Of a stretch of 64,000 bases of DNA, positions 7,254 to 16,151 are shown piece after piece. The translations under genes were made by a program, and so were the position numbers. The DNA is from Enterococcus sp. BWB1-3 (GTDB taxonomy: Bacteria; Bacillota; Bacilli; Lactobacillales; Enterococcaceae), in assembly GCF_016745275.1 (NCBI RefSeq), contig NZ_JADOEP010000010.1, forward strand, positions 59,605 through 123,604, read 5' to 3'. A model generated the notes under the pieces. That model was not told the DNA's origin and did no database searches. It was given only the letters and a program-made list of their open reading frames with translations. Each line of letters begins with the position of its first letter. Position 1 is the first letter of the stretch.

Positions 7254-7741
7254 AAATTGAATTCACCTTCTTTTTTTAACAATAATAGCATTCTTTTAGT
7301 TGTTTTTAAAGATCTTTTTTCTGAAAAAATAAACAAAAAGACAATTATTTTTGCAACATCATAGGGCTTGTGAAGTATTTGTAATTAATAGGATAAGATT
7401 TTAGCGATTTCAAACCAGCAAAATCTAATATCAATATTTTCTATTTAGAGATGATGTCGGATTTAGCGACTCCATTTTATTTATGAAAACGCAGATTTGC
7501 GTTCTGATGATTTAACAGACTCGAAATTTTCTACTCTGTCATTCTCGTAAGTGAAGAAAGGACCTGTCCAAATCTGGACAGACTTCAAAGAACTAACTGA
7601 CTATTTGTCGGATGATAGGCTGCTAGTTTTTGATTTGCAAGTGGATATGAATTTTCTGAAAATCGTTTATTCAGATTCTAATTCTTGAATTATTGTATTT
7701 TATTTGCATCTATTTAATTATTATAATAATCTTTAAGGTTG
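7254..7741. other. Intergenic region with one perfect inverted repeat
   Basis: About 490 AT-rich bases without a gene. CTGTCCA-AATC-TGGACAG at 7564-7581 is a perfect 7-bp inverted repeat, the only structured site I see. The divergent promoters for the lipoprotein and the membrane protein must lie here. Confidence 0.4.
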
Positions 7742-8461
7742 ATGAATGGAGAGATGTTTATTATACGAAAAACAATTAGATTTGTTCTAAAGATTAGGAA
7801 TGTTTTTCTGGAAGTGAAAGAAAAGTTAGGAGAGAGCTTACCTCTCTATAAACTGGCACTTCAAATATTATTAGCTCAAATAGCAGTTGTGCTGATTAAG
7901 CGTTTGAGCCCACAAATATATAAACAATATTTTATATTATTCCAGTGGTGTGGGATAGCCATTGCATTATATGCATTAGTTCAGATGATTATATTCACTT
8001 GTAAATTGTACACAAAAGATTGGAGAGAGTTAGATGATCTGTTACAAGAATACGAGGGGGATACTTCAAAATTTGATTTTTCTTTCCCAAATGAGTTTAT
8101 TAGAGGTATTTATCATGCTGAAGGGTTGAAAGGAGGGAATACGGATTTTATCAAGAAATTAGATAAGGGTGTAGAAGGATTGGATTCTAACCAACGCCGA
8201 ATTGCCTTGATACAAATCAAGAATTACAATAGCCATTCTTTTAACTTTTTTTCAGGATATTATATTTTGGGTATATTGACCATATTCGCAACCATGATTC
8301 CAGTTTTTAATTTTGAAACTCTAAAATCTAGTATACCGTTCTTTGCGCTCGTTACGATATATGCAATTTTTGTGGGTGGATACATATATAGAATTAATAA
8401 GAAAAAAATATATATCTGTAAGATAGTAGAGGATATTTTGAGCTATTCAATTAATCAATAG
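7742..8461 (+). CDS. Four-pass membrane protein, function unknown
   Basis: 239 residues from ATG 7742 (AAGG just upstream; the ribosome site is weak and ATG 7754 is also possible). Hydrophobic segments lie near residues 38-58, 63-87, 172-193 and 198-216, with a ~80-residue charged loop between spans 2 and 3 and a basic tail. I recognise no family. Codon use is strongly AT-rich like the rest of the left region. It stands alone, followed by remnants and a terminator. Confidence 0.5.
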   Translation: MNGEMFIIRKTIRFVLKIRNVFLEVKEKLGESLPLYKLALQILLAQIAVVLIKRLSPQIYKQYFILFQWCGIAIALYALVQMIIFTCKLYTKDWRELDDLLQEYEGDTSKFDFSFPNEFIRGIYHAEGLKGGNTDFIKKLDKGVEGLDSNQRRIALIQIKNYNSHSFNFFSGYYILGILTIFATMIPVFNFETLKSSIPFFALVTIYAIFVGGYIYRINKKKIYICKIVEDILSYSINQ

Positions 8462-8610
8462 TATGTTATATTTAGCGCCCCACACTAATGAAAATTTTAG
8501 TGAATGCCAATAAGAAAATAGTTTATGAAATCGTATGAGATAATACTTATATTTTGTTACTAACTAAACGAGGAATAGTGCCTGCTGAAAAGCTATGAAA
8601 CTTAAATATT

Positions 8611-8655
8611 AGACTATGTCGAACAAGGCAAGATAGCGAAGGTGCAGATAAAATA
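8611..8655 (+). repeat. Short repeat / coding remnant (copy 2)
   Basis: Diverged second copy of 4493-4530 (AGACTATGTCGAACAAGG onward). It reads D-Y-V-E-Q-G-K-I-A-K-V-Q-I-K then TAA. Confidence 0.5.
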
Positions 8656-8668
8656 ATTAAATAGTTGA

Positions 8669-8727
8669 GAACCTCCAGGCCATTTCATCAGGTACATACA
8701 TGAAGGACCCTGGAGGTTCTTTTTTTG
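8669..8727 (+). terminator. Intrinsic terminator
   Basis: GAACCTCCAGG pairs perfectly with CCTGGAGGTTC (8709-8719) around a 29-base loop, followed by eight T. The perfect 11-bp stem suggests it is functional even though the gene in front of it is a remnant. Confidence 0.75.
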
Positions 8728-8780
8728 AGTTCATAATCACTTGGATTTGCACCACTAGATTGACCTAGTCAGCTACTTGA

Positions 8781-9011
8781 ATGACTGGACAAAAACATAT
8801 AACAAAACAAATGCTCAACGTGTTTCATGATACTCGTCTGGCGCTGTCTCTAAGCAGAGAAGTGCTGTTTCTTAAAAGCGGGAAAATCGTTCAAAAAGGA
8901 GATTTTTTATAGATAGCCTCAAAAATACTGCTGGAAGAGGTTTTTGAAATTGATATGGTTGCTTATTTTCAAGAGCAGGATACTATCTGGTCCAGCATTG
9001 TAGAAAATTAA
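8781..9011 (+). pseudogene. C-terminal remnant of an ABC-transporter ATPase (iron/heme type)
   Basis: The frame reads VFHDTRLALSLSREVLFLKS, GKIVQKGDFL, a stop (TAG 8910-8912), then ASKILLEEVFEIDMVAYFQ to a TAA at 9009-9011. This matches the part of FecE/HmuV-type ATPases after the switch histidine (H-D-x-x-L-A). Walker and signature motifs are absent. It is a truncated relic with no partner permease nearby. Confidence 0.65.
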
Positions 9012-9066
9012 AGGTATGAAATTGATAATGGGGTAATTAAAAATAGCTTATTTAAAAAAATATAAA

Positions 9067-9119
9067 ATGCCCCCTCTGAGTATTGTCTGTTTAAACAAAT
9101 ATCAGAGAGGGCACTATTT
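9067..9119 (-). terminator. Bidirectional terminator at the end of the PTS operon
   Basis: TGCCCCCTCTGAGTATT pairs with AATATCAGAGAGGGCA (short mismatch), with A-rich sequence on the left and TATTTTTT on the right, so it can stop the leftward PTS transcript. Confidence 0.7.
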
Positions 9120-9195
9120 TTTATAGAATTCAGATGTGACTGATACTTTTAAATGTTTGGATTCTCAGCGGCAGCTTAGTCACAGTAACTGCTTT

Positions 9196-10209
9196 TTAAT
9201 ACATTCCAAAGCTGGCAAGCCATGCTAGAAGTACTGCGAGCGGTCCTGTCAGCAGCCGAGAGAACAGAACGGCAGGAACTCCGACTTCAACTGTATAAGG
9301 CTCTGCTTCTGCAAGGGTCAGCCCTACTGGAACAAAGTCTGCACCTGCCTGAGAGTTAATTGCAAACAACGCCGGCAAAGTCATTGCAGGAGAAATGGTT
9401 CCTTTACCTACCTCAACCCCTAACAGCACACCAACAACCTGGGCAATAACAGCTCCCGGTCCAAGAACCGGTGACAGTACTGGAATTGAACAGATCAGAG
9501 ATAGAATAAGCAATCCCGGAAGGTTTCCAGATAACGGCTTAACTGCTGTGGCAATCACATTTCCGATACCGGTATAGTTGATTAAACCTACCAGCATACT
9601 TACAAACGCCATGAACGGTAAGATATTTTTAATCACCATATCAATGGTGTCGCGTCCGGCCTGATAAAAAACGCCGACGACATTTCCGACAACCCGTCCC
9701 ATTTTATTAATAAGAGCCATAATGCCGGTTTGCTGCTTGGCATTTTCTTCTTTGGCAGTTCTCACTTTCTCTTTTGCTTCCTGATACGCAGATTTATCAG
9801 CAGTTGCCGATTGTTTCTTGACTTTTTCCTGAACAGGACCTTCAGCTGCTGCTGTGATAGTATCAAGTGTAACACCTGAAACAAAATTTTGTTCATTGAT
9901 AAATTTCATCAGTGGTCCTGAAGGCGTTGTAGAATGAAGATTTACAGTTAGTACATTTAATTTTGGATAAACGCCGCATCGGGCAGTTCCACCGCAATCA
10001 ACAACTGCACAGACCATTTCCTCCGGTGCCACTTTTTCTTTAAAGCCATCTCGTGCTTCTGCGCCGATCATATCTGCAATTTTCTGAGCCACTGGGTGAA
10101 TACCTCCGCCAGTGATAGAAGCTACAATTGTTTTTCCTTCACTTACCTGCAGCGTCAGAGGTCCTCCCCATCCGCTTGGTCCTTTATGAGCGATTACTGC
10201 TTTTACCAT
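9196..10209 (-). CDS. srlE: PTS glucitol/sorbitol-type permease, IIBC component
   Basis: 337 residues, about the family's normal length. The N-terminal IIB domain carries the phosphorylated cysteine motif [15 protein letters not shown] (about residues 69-83). The C-terminal half is a membrane domain with several spans ([16 protein letters not shown] onward) that forms the channel together with SrlA. The enzyme imports a polyol and phosphorylates it using the IIA protein encoded at 12703. It is the last gene of a leftward operon GutM-IIC-IIBC and is followed by a terminator. Family assignment is firm; the actual substrate could be sorbitol or another polyol. Confidence 0.9.
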   Translation of the reverse strand: MVKAVIAHKGPSGWGGPLTLQVSEGKTIVASITGGGIHPVAQKIADMIGAEARDGFKEKVAPEEMVCAVVDCGGTARCGVYPKLNVLTVNLHSTTPSGPLMKFINEQNFVSGVTLDTITAAAEGPVQEKVKKQSATADKSAYQEAKEKVRTAKEENAKQQTGIMALINKMGRVVGNVVGVFYQAGRDTIDMVIKNILPFMAFVSMLVGLINYTGIGNVIATAVKPLSGNLPGLLILSLICSIPVLSPVLGPGAVIAQVVGVLLGVEVGKGTISPAMTLPALFAINSQAGADFVPVGLTLAEAEPYTVEVGVPAVLFSRLLTGPLAVLLAWLASFGMY

Positions 10210-10230
10210 TTATATTCATCTGCCTTTCTT

Positions 10231-10755
10231 TTAAGCGTCTGTTGTTTCTTTCCACATAATTTTAGTCAACATTTCTGTAATGATTCCCCGAATTAATATT
10301 ACTACCAGTCCCACCAGAAAATAGCGGACAGCTAACGGCATAACGGACAAGCCCAGTGTTGTTAGACCAGAAGAAATTCCTGTCCAGACAAAAAGCTCTC
10401 CTGCATTGGCATGTGGAAACAGACCGGTGATTGGATGGACAAAAGAAACGGCTGCATCATAGAATGCCGGCTTTTGTTTCTCTGTCAAAAAGCGTCCAAA
10501 CGAATAACACATTGGATTCGTTAAGAAAAAGACGGCTAACAGCGGGAATACACTGTAACGTAGAATAATATTTTTGGTACAGAACTGGGCAAATGCTGTT
10601 ACACGTTCTTCGCCAATCAATGCAATTAGGGCGTTAACAAAGGTCAGAAGAACGATCAGTGTTGGGAGGATACCGGTAATTAAGCCAACCAGATTTTCTC
10701 CCCCTGCATTAAAAATACCGATAAAATTTTCTGCCAAACTAACTAACATATCCAT
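10231..10755 (-). CDS. srlA: PTS glucitol/sorbitol-type permease, IIC component
   Basis: 174 residues, typical for SrlA. Hydrophobic throughout, with about four spans; the segment FFLTNPMCYSFGRFLTEKQKPAFYDA and the following HPITGLFPHANAGELFVW stretch are characteristic of the family. It forms the membrane channel with SrlE. It overlaps the upstream GutM gene by 17 bases and is 21 bases from srlE, so the three genes are one translationally coupled unit. Confidence 0.9.
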   Translation of the reverse strand: MDMLVSLAENFIGIFNAGGENLVGLITGILPTLIVLLTFVNALIALIGEERVTAFAQFCTKNIILRYSVFPLLAVFFLTNPMCYSFGRFLTEKQKPAFYDAAVSFVHPITGLFPHANAGELFVWTGISSGLTTLGLSVMPLAVRYFLVGLVVILIRGIITEMLTKIMWKETTDA

Positions 10756-11149
10756 GTACTTGTTCCTCCATTTTCATTATTTCTTTTTTAATTAATCCCA
10801 ATGCCTGTTCATAAGCTCTAAGACGCTGCTTATTTGTTATTTCATTTAGAAGTCCTTCAGCATTTTTACCGATATAGGTTTCTTTCTTTTTAAATCGGGA
10901 AAATACTGTAAAACCGGACATTTCCTGGAAATCTAAAATGGTTCCTGCATCGTCAGTTACCAAAATCAGAATAGAACCTTTCCCCAAGTTGAACTTCGTT
11001 TTCGCGATACCGACCCCTAAATAGCCAGACTGCCTATACTTGTTTTCATTGATGACCTTCTGATAATTCTTGTGCTGTATATAGGAAAAAAATAACTGCA
11101 GCAGCCAACATGATACTAGCAGAACAATCAGGTTCAGATACTCTCCCAA
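10739..11149 (-). CDS. gutM: GutM-type glucitol operon activator/accessory protein
   Basis: About 136 residues from TTG 11149, preceded by GGAGG at 11159-11163 with 9 bases spacing. Longer starts (ATG 11158 or ATG 11191) would place the start on or before that ribosome site. An N-terminal membrane segment (NLIVLLVSCWLLQLFF) is followed by a cytoplasmic part with GYLGVGIAKTKFNLGKGSIL and SGFTVFSRFKKKETYIG, matching the SrlM/GutM layout. GutM proteins modulate glucitol operon expression, probably as a membrane partner of the PTS. It is the first gene of the leftward operon. Confidence 0.8.
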   Translation of the reverse strand: MGEYLNLIVLLVSCWLLQLFFSYIQHKNYQKVINENKYRQSGYLGVGIAKTKFNLGKGSILILVTDDAGTILDFQEMSGFTVFSRFKKKETYIGKNAEGLLNEITNKQRLRAYEQALGLIKKEIMKMEEQVHGYVS

Positions 11150-11176
11150 AATAATCATCCTCCAATTCTTTTTTAT

Positions 11177-11191
11177 TTGAAAGCGCTTCAT
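11177..11191 (-). promoter_or_regulatory. cre-like catabolite repression site
   Basis: TTGAAAGCGCTTCAT resembles a CcpA-binding cre site with a perfect AAGCGCTT core but an imperfect right edge (one base short). It sits just downstream of the predicted leftward promoter, where CcpA would block transcription of the PTS genes. Confidence 0.4.
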
Positions 11192-11202
11192 GATATAAGA
11201 CC

Positions 11203-11231
11203 ATGGTAATTATATTTATTTTGTTTGTCAA
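11203..11231 (-). promoter_or_regulatory. Promoter for the leftward PTS operon
   Basis: On the minus strand TTGACA (11231-11226) is followed after 17 bases by TACCAT (11208-11203). The -35 is perfect and the -10 is weak, as expected of an activator-dependent promoter. Confidence 0.5.
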
Positions 11232-11345
11232 TCTGATTTACAAGAATTTCTGCATTGGAACATATGTCACGTTTGTGAAAGAACGGTGTCGAATTATAAA
11301 CATTGCAATATTTTCGATGATTTTCAAAAAACTAACTTAATCCCG

Positions 11346-11374
11346 TTGACAAAGAAAAAATTTAAATATACTAT
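11346..11374 (+). promoter_or_regulatory. Promoter for the rightward dehydrogenase-IIA-regulator genes
   Basis: TTGACA (11346-11351), 17 bases, TACTAT (11369-11374); TATACT two bases earlier is an alternative -10. The near-palindrome TCAC-GTTT-GTGA at 11267-11278 lies between the two divergent promoters and is a possible operator for the SorC-type regulator. Confidence 0.55.
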
Positions 11375-11426
11375 TTGTTTGTATCGTATGTTACTACAAA
11401 GAACATTTGTTAAAGGAGTGGTAAAA

Positions 11427-12674
11427 TTGACAATCTATCAACAACTTTTAGAACGTGAGCATGAAGGAAATCCAATCAAAGTAGGTGTCATCGGTGCTGG
11501 TCAAATGGGTTTCGGGATGGTCGCTCAAATTGCTACAATTCCTGGAATGACAGTCACAGGGATCAGTGATATTCGAATTGAATTTGCTGAAAAAGCAGCT
11601 GAAGCTTATCACGCTTCTTCGAAACAAAAGAACAAAACTTTGGTAACGACAGATTTTAAAGAGGTCATTTATTCAGAAGATGTGGAAGTCGTTGTCGATG
11701 CAACAGGTGTTCCCGAGGTGGGAGCAAAAATTGCTCTTGAGACATTAATTGCGAAGAAACAGCTTGTACTTTTAAATGTAGAAATCGACATCACAGTCGG
11801 CCCATTAATGCACAAACTTTACAGGTCAGCAGGATTGATCTACACAGGATCAGATGGAGATGAGCCGGCAGCAACGACTGAACTGTTTGAATTTGCGAAA
11901 TCAATGGGAATGGAAGTGTTGGTTGCAGGGAAAGGGAAAAATAATAAGCTGAAAATCGGTGCGAATCCGGATACCTGTCAGGAAGAGGCAGACAGCAAAG
12001 CGATGGCTTCTCACATGCTGGCAGCGTTCCAGGATGGCACTAAAACAATGGCGGAAATGAATTTGCTGTCTAATGCAATCGGCTTCATTCCAGATAAAGT
12101 GGGGATGCATGGAATTTCCGGAGATGTCGATTCAGTTGTTAAAGATCTTGATCTGAAAGAAAATGGTGGTGTCCTTTCTCAGTATGGAGTCGTTGAATAT
12201 GTGGACGGACTGGCACCAGGTGTATTCGTTATCGTAAAAGGACAGAATGAAGGAGTTCGACATGAGTTAAGCTACCTGATGAAAAAAGGAGACAGAGACC
12301 ATCATATCTTGTTCCGCCCGTTCCATTTGGCCAGTCTGGAAACACCGATTACCATTGCTAAAGCCGTGTTAAGAAATGATCATGCCATTGTTCCAATGGG
12401 TGCACCTGTTTCTGAAACCGTTGCCGTGACCAAAAAAGATATTGCTGAGGGCGAACGGCTGGATGGCATTGGCGGATACTGTGTACGCGGGGTTCTTGAA
12501 ACACATGCAGATATGAAGAAAGAAGGGCATATTCCAATTGGGTTAATCTCAGGAAAGGTGGTAGCACGCCGTCCGATCAAGGCAGGAACATTTATCACTG
12601 AAGAAGATGTTGTTCTAGATGAAACAACGACTGTCTGGCAGTTGAGAAAACTTCAGGACAGTACATTTGATTAG
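11427..12674 (+). CDS. COG4091-type NAD(P)-dependent dehydrogenase with C-terminal SAF domain
   Basis: 415 residues from TTG 11427, preceded by AAAGGAG with 8 bases spacing. The N-terminus has a Rossmann motif, IKVGVIGAGQMGFGMVAQ (about residues 18-35). The middle resembles homoserine dehydrogenase (VVVDATGVPEVG; YTGSDGDEPAATTELFEFA). The C-terminal ~70 residues look like a SAF domain (HIPIGLISGKVVARRPIKAG, then TFITEEDV). This matches the family annotated as 'predicted homoserine dehydrogenase with SAF domain', but its place between two parts of a polyol PTS and the absence of threonine genes argue for a role in oxidising the imported polyol phosphate or a product of it. The real substrate is unknown. 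Confidence 0.75.
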   Translation: MTIYQQLLEREHEGNPIKVGVIGAGQMGFGMVAQIATIPGMTVTGISDIRIEFAEKAAEAYHASSKQKNKTLVTTDFKEVIYSEDVEVVVDATGVPEVGAKIALETLIAKKQLVLLNVEIDITVGPLMHKLYRSAGLIYTGSDGDEPAATTELFEFAKSMGMEVLVAGKGKNNKLKIGANPDTCQEEADSKAMASHMLAAFQDGTKTMAEMNLLSNAIGFIPDKVGMHGISGDVDSVVKDLDLKENGGVLSQYGVVEYVDGLAPGVFVIVKGQNEGVRHELSYLMKKGDRDHHILFRPFHLASLETPITIAKAVLRNDHAIVPMGAPVSETVAVTKKDIAEGERLDGIGGYCVRGVLETHADMKKEGHIPIGLISGKVVARRPIKAGTFITEEDVVLDETTTVWQLRKLQDSTFD

Positions 12675-12702
12675 TCACAGTCGTATTAAAGGAGCCTAAA
12701 AC

Positions 12703-13059
12703 ATGGTAAAATCAACTGTAAAAGAAATTGGAGAATTTGCTTTTTTTGAGGATATCCCTGTTCTGATTTTATTCAATTCAACTGCACCGGAAGGTCTTCG
12801 TGAAGTCTGTGTAATTCATGATTTCGAAGATGACCCAAATGAAAATATGTTAAAAATCGGAAGTCAGATTGTTTTTGGCAGTCAGGTATATGCTGTTGAA
12901 GATATTGGACATTTGGCAAATGGGTCCCTATTTGAACTTGGGCACATCTCTCTCTATTTTGACTTGGGAGAGGAAGAGCTGCTGCCGGGTTCCGTACTGC
13001 TGTCACCGAATAAGGTGCCGGAAGTGGAGGCTGGGGATATAATACAATTCAATTATTGA
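12703..13059 (+). CDS. srlB: PTS glucitol/sorbitol-type IIA component
   Basis: 118 residues, the family's usual size. The sequence around EVCVIHDF holds the histidine expected to be phosphorylated by HPr, and the C-terminal VLLSPNKVPEVEAGDIIQF is typical of SrlB. It passes phosphate to the IIB domain of the protein at 9196-10209. It lies 28 bases after the dehydrogenase gene and 24 before the regulator gene, with GGAGCC as ribosome site. In E. coli the IIA gene lies beside IIBC; here it is on the opposite strand, inside the divergent unit. Confidence 0.88.
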   Translation: MVKSTVKEIGEFAFFEDIPVLILFNSTAPEGLREVCVIHDFEDDPNENMLKIGSQIVFGSQVYAVEDIGHLANGSLFELGHISLYFDLGEEELLPGSVLLSPNKVPEVEAGDIIQFNY

Positions 13060-13083
13060 TAATTATGTTTGGAGGAGAAGAGA

Positions 13084-14037
13084 ATGAGTTATTCAGATGA
13101 TACAAGATTATTGGTGGAGATTGCTTCCATGTACTACGATGAAGGAGCAAAACAAGCAGACATAGCCCAAAAATTCAGTATCAGCCGTTCTCTTGTCTCC
13201 AAATATTTAGCAAAAGCAAGAGATTTGGGATTGGTGGAAATTATTATTCATGATGACCTGCTGCATCCGTATCGCTATCTTGAAGATAAATTAAAGCGTA
13301 AATATAATCTGGAAGAAGTCATCTGTACGTCTACTTCCGGAGAAGAAACGCTGATTAAAAGACTGGGTGTAACTGCAGCGAAGTATCTGGCAAGAGTTAT
13401 TCAGCCTCATCATACCGTAAGTGTCTCAGCAGGTACAGCTGTACAAGAGGTTGCTCTGAATTTTTCTTCTAAAAATCAGCTGCCGGATGTAAAGTTTGTT
13501 CCAATGGTCGGCGGCTTAGGTCAGCAGCATATGAACCTACAGGCGAATGTTGTGTGTGAAATTTTTGCCAAGCACAGTGGTGCAACCGCAATTGAAATGC
13601 ATGCACCGATTACAGTGGATTCAGCAGAGGCCAAGAAGGTTTTTATGGAGCAGTCCTTTATAAAGAGCGTTTTTAATCAGGCAAAACAGGCAGATATTGC
13701 TTTGGTGGGGATTGGCGGCAAGCCCGTCTACTCAACAATGACAAAAGCGTATCTGCTGGCGAATACGGAGGAAATTACAACAGAATTATCCAACGGCGTC
13801 GTTGTCGGTGATATTTGCTACAACTTTATCAACAGCGAAGGAGAGCTTTCAGACTGTACGTGGAATAAACGTGTGATGGCACTGAACCTTGAGGATCTGA
13901 AACAAATCCCAAGAGTTGTCGGAGTAGCTGGAGGTAAAGATAAAATTGACGGAATTCATGCAGCGTTGACCGGTCATCTGGTCAATGTCCTGATAACAGA
14001 TGAAATCACTGCAAAAGCATTATTGGATATAGTTTAA
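13084..14037 (+). CDS. SorC/DeoR-family sugar-responsive transcriptional regulator
   Basis: 317 residues from ATG 13084 (GGAGGAGA about 6 bases upstream). The N-terminal ~60 residues form a helix-turn-helix (YDEGAKQADIAQKFSISRSL). The remainder is the SorC sugar-phosphate-binding domain, with FVPMVGGLGQQH, ADIALVGIGG and the late VVGVAGGKDKIDGIHAAL signature. Such proteins respond to a phosphorylated sugar or polyol. It is the third gene of the rightward unit and probably controls both divergent operons, perhaps also the 2-oxo dehydrogenase genes 100 bases downstream. Confidence 0.88.
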   Translation: MSYSDDTRLLVEIASMYYDEGAKQADIAQKFSISRSLVSKYLAKARDLGLVEIIIHDDLLHPYRYLEDKLKRKYNLEEVICTSTSGEETLIKRLGVTAAKYLARVIQPHHTVSVSAGTAVQEVALNFSSKNQLPDVKFVPMVGGLGQQHMNLQANVVCEIFAKHSGATAIEMHAPITVDSAEAKKVFMEQSFIKSVFNQAKQADIALVGIGGKPVYSTMTKAYLLANTEEITTELSNGVVVGDICYNFINSEGELSDCTWNKRVMALNLEDLKQIPRVVGVAGGKDKIDGIHAALTGHLVNVLITDEITAKALLDIV

Positions 14038-14137
14038 GCAAGTCCCTTACTCTTGTTAAAAATACAGCCTATATGGAGAAAGTATCAGTTGATTGTCAAG
14101 ATTGACTGATGTGAATAAACAAGAGGAGATCAAAAAA

Positions 14138-15139
14138 ATGACAGAAGCAAGCACAATATCGTTGCCCAATCGTGCCGGTTTGTCAGACGGTGAGCTGAAA
14201 GCGATTTATGAAACCATGTGGGAGATCCGTTTCTTTGATGAAAAAGTCGATCAGCTCTTTGCCAAAGGACTGATTCACGGCACGACCCACTTGGCTGTCG
14301 GGCAGGAAGCCACTGCAGCCGGCAGCGGTGCAGTACTTAGAAAAACTGACTGGATTACCGCAACACATAGAGGGCATGGTCAGACCATTGCCAAAGGAAC
14401 CAATATCAATGAAATGATGGCCGAACTGTTTGGTCGAACCACCGGAACCAATAATGGCAAAGGCGGCTCCATGCACATTGCCGATCTGGATACCGGAAAT
14501 CTGGGAGCCAATGGAATTGTCGGCGGGGGCTTCCCCATCGCAACCGGGGCTGCCCTGACTGCAAAAATGAAGAAGCTGGATCGGGTGGCGCTGGCCTATG
14601 CCGGAGACGGTTCTACCAATGAAGGCAGCTTCCATGAAGCTGTGAATCTGGCAGCAATCTGGGATCTGCCGGTGGTCTTCTTCATTGAGAACAACCAGTA
14701 TGGCATGAGCGGTTCGGTGAAAAAAATGACCCGGGTGGCCCACTTGTCTGAACGGGCACAGGCTTATGGGATTGAGGGCATCACCATTGACGGCAATGAT
14801 TTGCTGGAGGTCATCAACACCACCCATGATGCCGTGGAAAAAGCCCGCAGAGGTGAAGGTCCTACCTTGATTGAGGCCCTAACCTATCGCTGGAAAGGGC
14901 ATTCGAAATCAGACGCAAAAAAATATCGTACAAAAGAAGAGGAGGAAGACTGGCGGAAAAATCGTGATCCAATCAAACGAGCCAAAGAAGTCTTTATGGA
15001 AGCTGGAATCTTCACAGAAGAAGAGGCAGAAGCCATTCGATTGGCTGCCAAGCAAACGATTGAAGATGCAGTTTCTTTCGCGGAAGAGAGCCCGATGCCG
15101 GTGCTGGCTTCTATGTACGAAGATGTGTATGCAGAGTAG
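14138..15139 (+). CDS. acoA: Thiamine-diphosphate-dependent E1 alpha subunit, acetoin-dehydrogenase-like
   Basis: 333 residues from ATG 14138, with GAGGAG 9 bases upstream; an upstream TTG at 14093 lacks a site. The thiamine-diphosphate motif runs from GDGSTNEGSFHEAVNLA to IENN (about residues 154-186). THRGHG and GKGGSMHIAD match AcoA proteins better than the longer pyruvate-specific PdhA. With the three following genes it makes a complete 2-oxo/acetoin dehydrogenase complex that would yield an acyl-CoA plus NADH. Physical linkage to a polyol PTS suggests it processes a product of that pathway; acetoin itself remains possible. Local GC is visibly higher than in flanking genes. Confidence 0.82.
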   Translation: MTEASTISLPNRAGLSDGELKAIYETMWEIRFFDEKVDQLFAKGLIHGTTHLAVGQEATAAGSGAVLRKTDWITATHRGHGQTIAKGTNINEMMAELFGRTTGTNNGKGGSMHIADLDTGNLGANGIVGGGFPIATGAALTAKMKKLDRVALAYAGDGSTNEGSFHEAVNLAAIWDLPVVFFIENNQYGMSGSVKKMTRVAHLSERAQAYGIEGITIDGNDLLEVINTTHDAVEKARRGEGPTLIEALTYRWKGHSKSDAKKYRTKEEEEDWRKNRDPIKRAKEVFMEAGIFTEEEAEAIRLAAKQTIEDAVSFAEESPMPVLASMYEDVYAE

Positions 15140-15151
15140 GAGGGGTATGAG

Positions 15152-16135
15152 ATGAGAGAAATAACCTATTCCGAAGCAATAAGGGAAGCGCTTACGGAGT
15201 CAATGAGAGAAAATGAAGATGTATTTATGCTTGGCGAAGATATTGGTGTCTATGGGGGTGCCTTTGGGGTCAGTCGAGGGATGGTGGAAGAATTTGGTGA
15301 AGAACGGGTTCGTTCCACACCCATTGCGGAATCAGTGATTGCCGGTGCTTCGGTGGGGGCAGCCATGACTGGGATGCGCCCGGTCTTTGAAATCCAGTTT
15401 TCTGACTTTGTCACGATTGCACTGGATCAGATCGTCAATCAGGCGGCGAAGATCCGCTACATGTATGGCGGGAAAGCCAAAATTCCACTGGTAATGCGCA
15501 CACCGGGCGGCTCCGGGACCGGGGCCGCAGCCCAGCACTCCCAGAGTTTGGAAAACTGGACAGCCCATGTACCGGGATTGAAGGTCATTCAGCCGGCTAC
15601 TGCCTATGATGCCAAAGGGCTGCTGCATGCGGCGATTGAAGATGACAATCCGGTAATGTTTTATGAACATAAACTATGCTACCGAACCACTAGTGATGTC
15701 CCGGAAGGAAAATATACGATTCCTATTGGTGCGGCAGATATTAAACGGGCAGGCACGGATATTTCGGTGGTTGCTACCGGCATCATGGTGCATAAAGCAT
15801 TGGAAGCCGCCGAGCTGCTGGCAGAGGAAGGGATTCAGATTGAAGTGGTGGACCCGCGTACGCTGGTGCCGCTGGACAAGCAGACGATTGTGGAGTCCGT
15901 GATGAAGACCGGCAAGGCAGTCGTGGTGACTGAAGCAGTGAAGCGCAGCGGCTTCAGTGCCGAGCTGGCCAGTGTGATTGCGGAAAATGACTCCTTTGAT
16001 TTTTTGGATGCACCGATTATTCGTCTGGCCGGAGAAGAAATTCCCATGCCTTATCATCCGGAGCTGGAGAAAAAGGCCGTTCCCCAGATGGAGGACATTG
16101 TCGAAGCCTGCCGGAATCTGATGGCGGACCGATAG
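15152..16135 (+). CDS. acoB: E1 beta subunit, acetoin/pyruvate dehydrogenase-like
   Basis: 327 residues, 12 bases after the alpha subunit. A transketolase-type pyrimidine-binding N-terminal domain ([32 protein letters not shown]) is followed by the C-terminal transketolase domain ([15 protein letters not shown]). This subunit pairs with AcoA to form the active site. AGGAGG precedes the ATG. Length and motifs fit the family; the acetoin versus pyruvate distinction is not decided by this subunit. Confidence 0.85.
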   Translation: MREITYSEAIREALTESMRENEDVFMLGEDIGVYGGAFGVSRGMVEEFGEERVRSTPIAESVIAGASVGAAMTGMRPVFEIQFSDFVTIALDQIVNQAAKIRYMYGGKAKIPLVMRTPGGSGTGAAAQHSQSLENWTAHVPGLKVIQPATAYDAKGLLHAAIEDDNPVMFYEHKLCYRTTSDVPEGKYTIPIGAADIKRAGTDISVVATGIMVHKALEAAELLAEEGIQIEVVDPRTLVPLDKQTIVESVMKTGKAVVVTEAVKRSGFSAELASVIAENDSFDFLDAPIIRLAGEEIPMPYHPELEKKAVPQMEDIVEACRNLMADR

Positions 16136-16151
16136 GGGGAGGAGAAAAGAA

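Noticed and set aside
11427..12674. Biosynthetic homoserine dehydrogenase (hom)
   Set aside because: SAF domain and PTS context, with no threonine or methionine genes nearby, argue against it.
14183..14827. 214-codon open frame on the minus strand
   Set aside because: It is the antisense of acoA, an artefact of its GC-rich codon use; no gene-like start or known domain.
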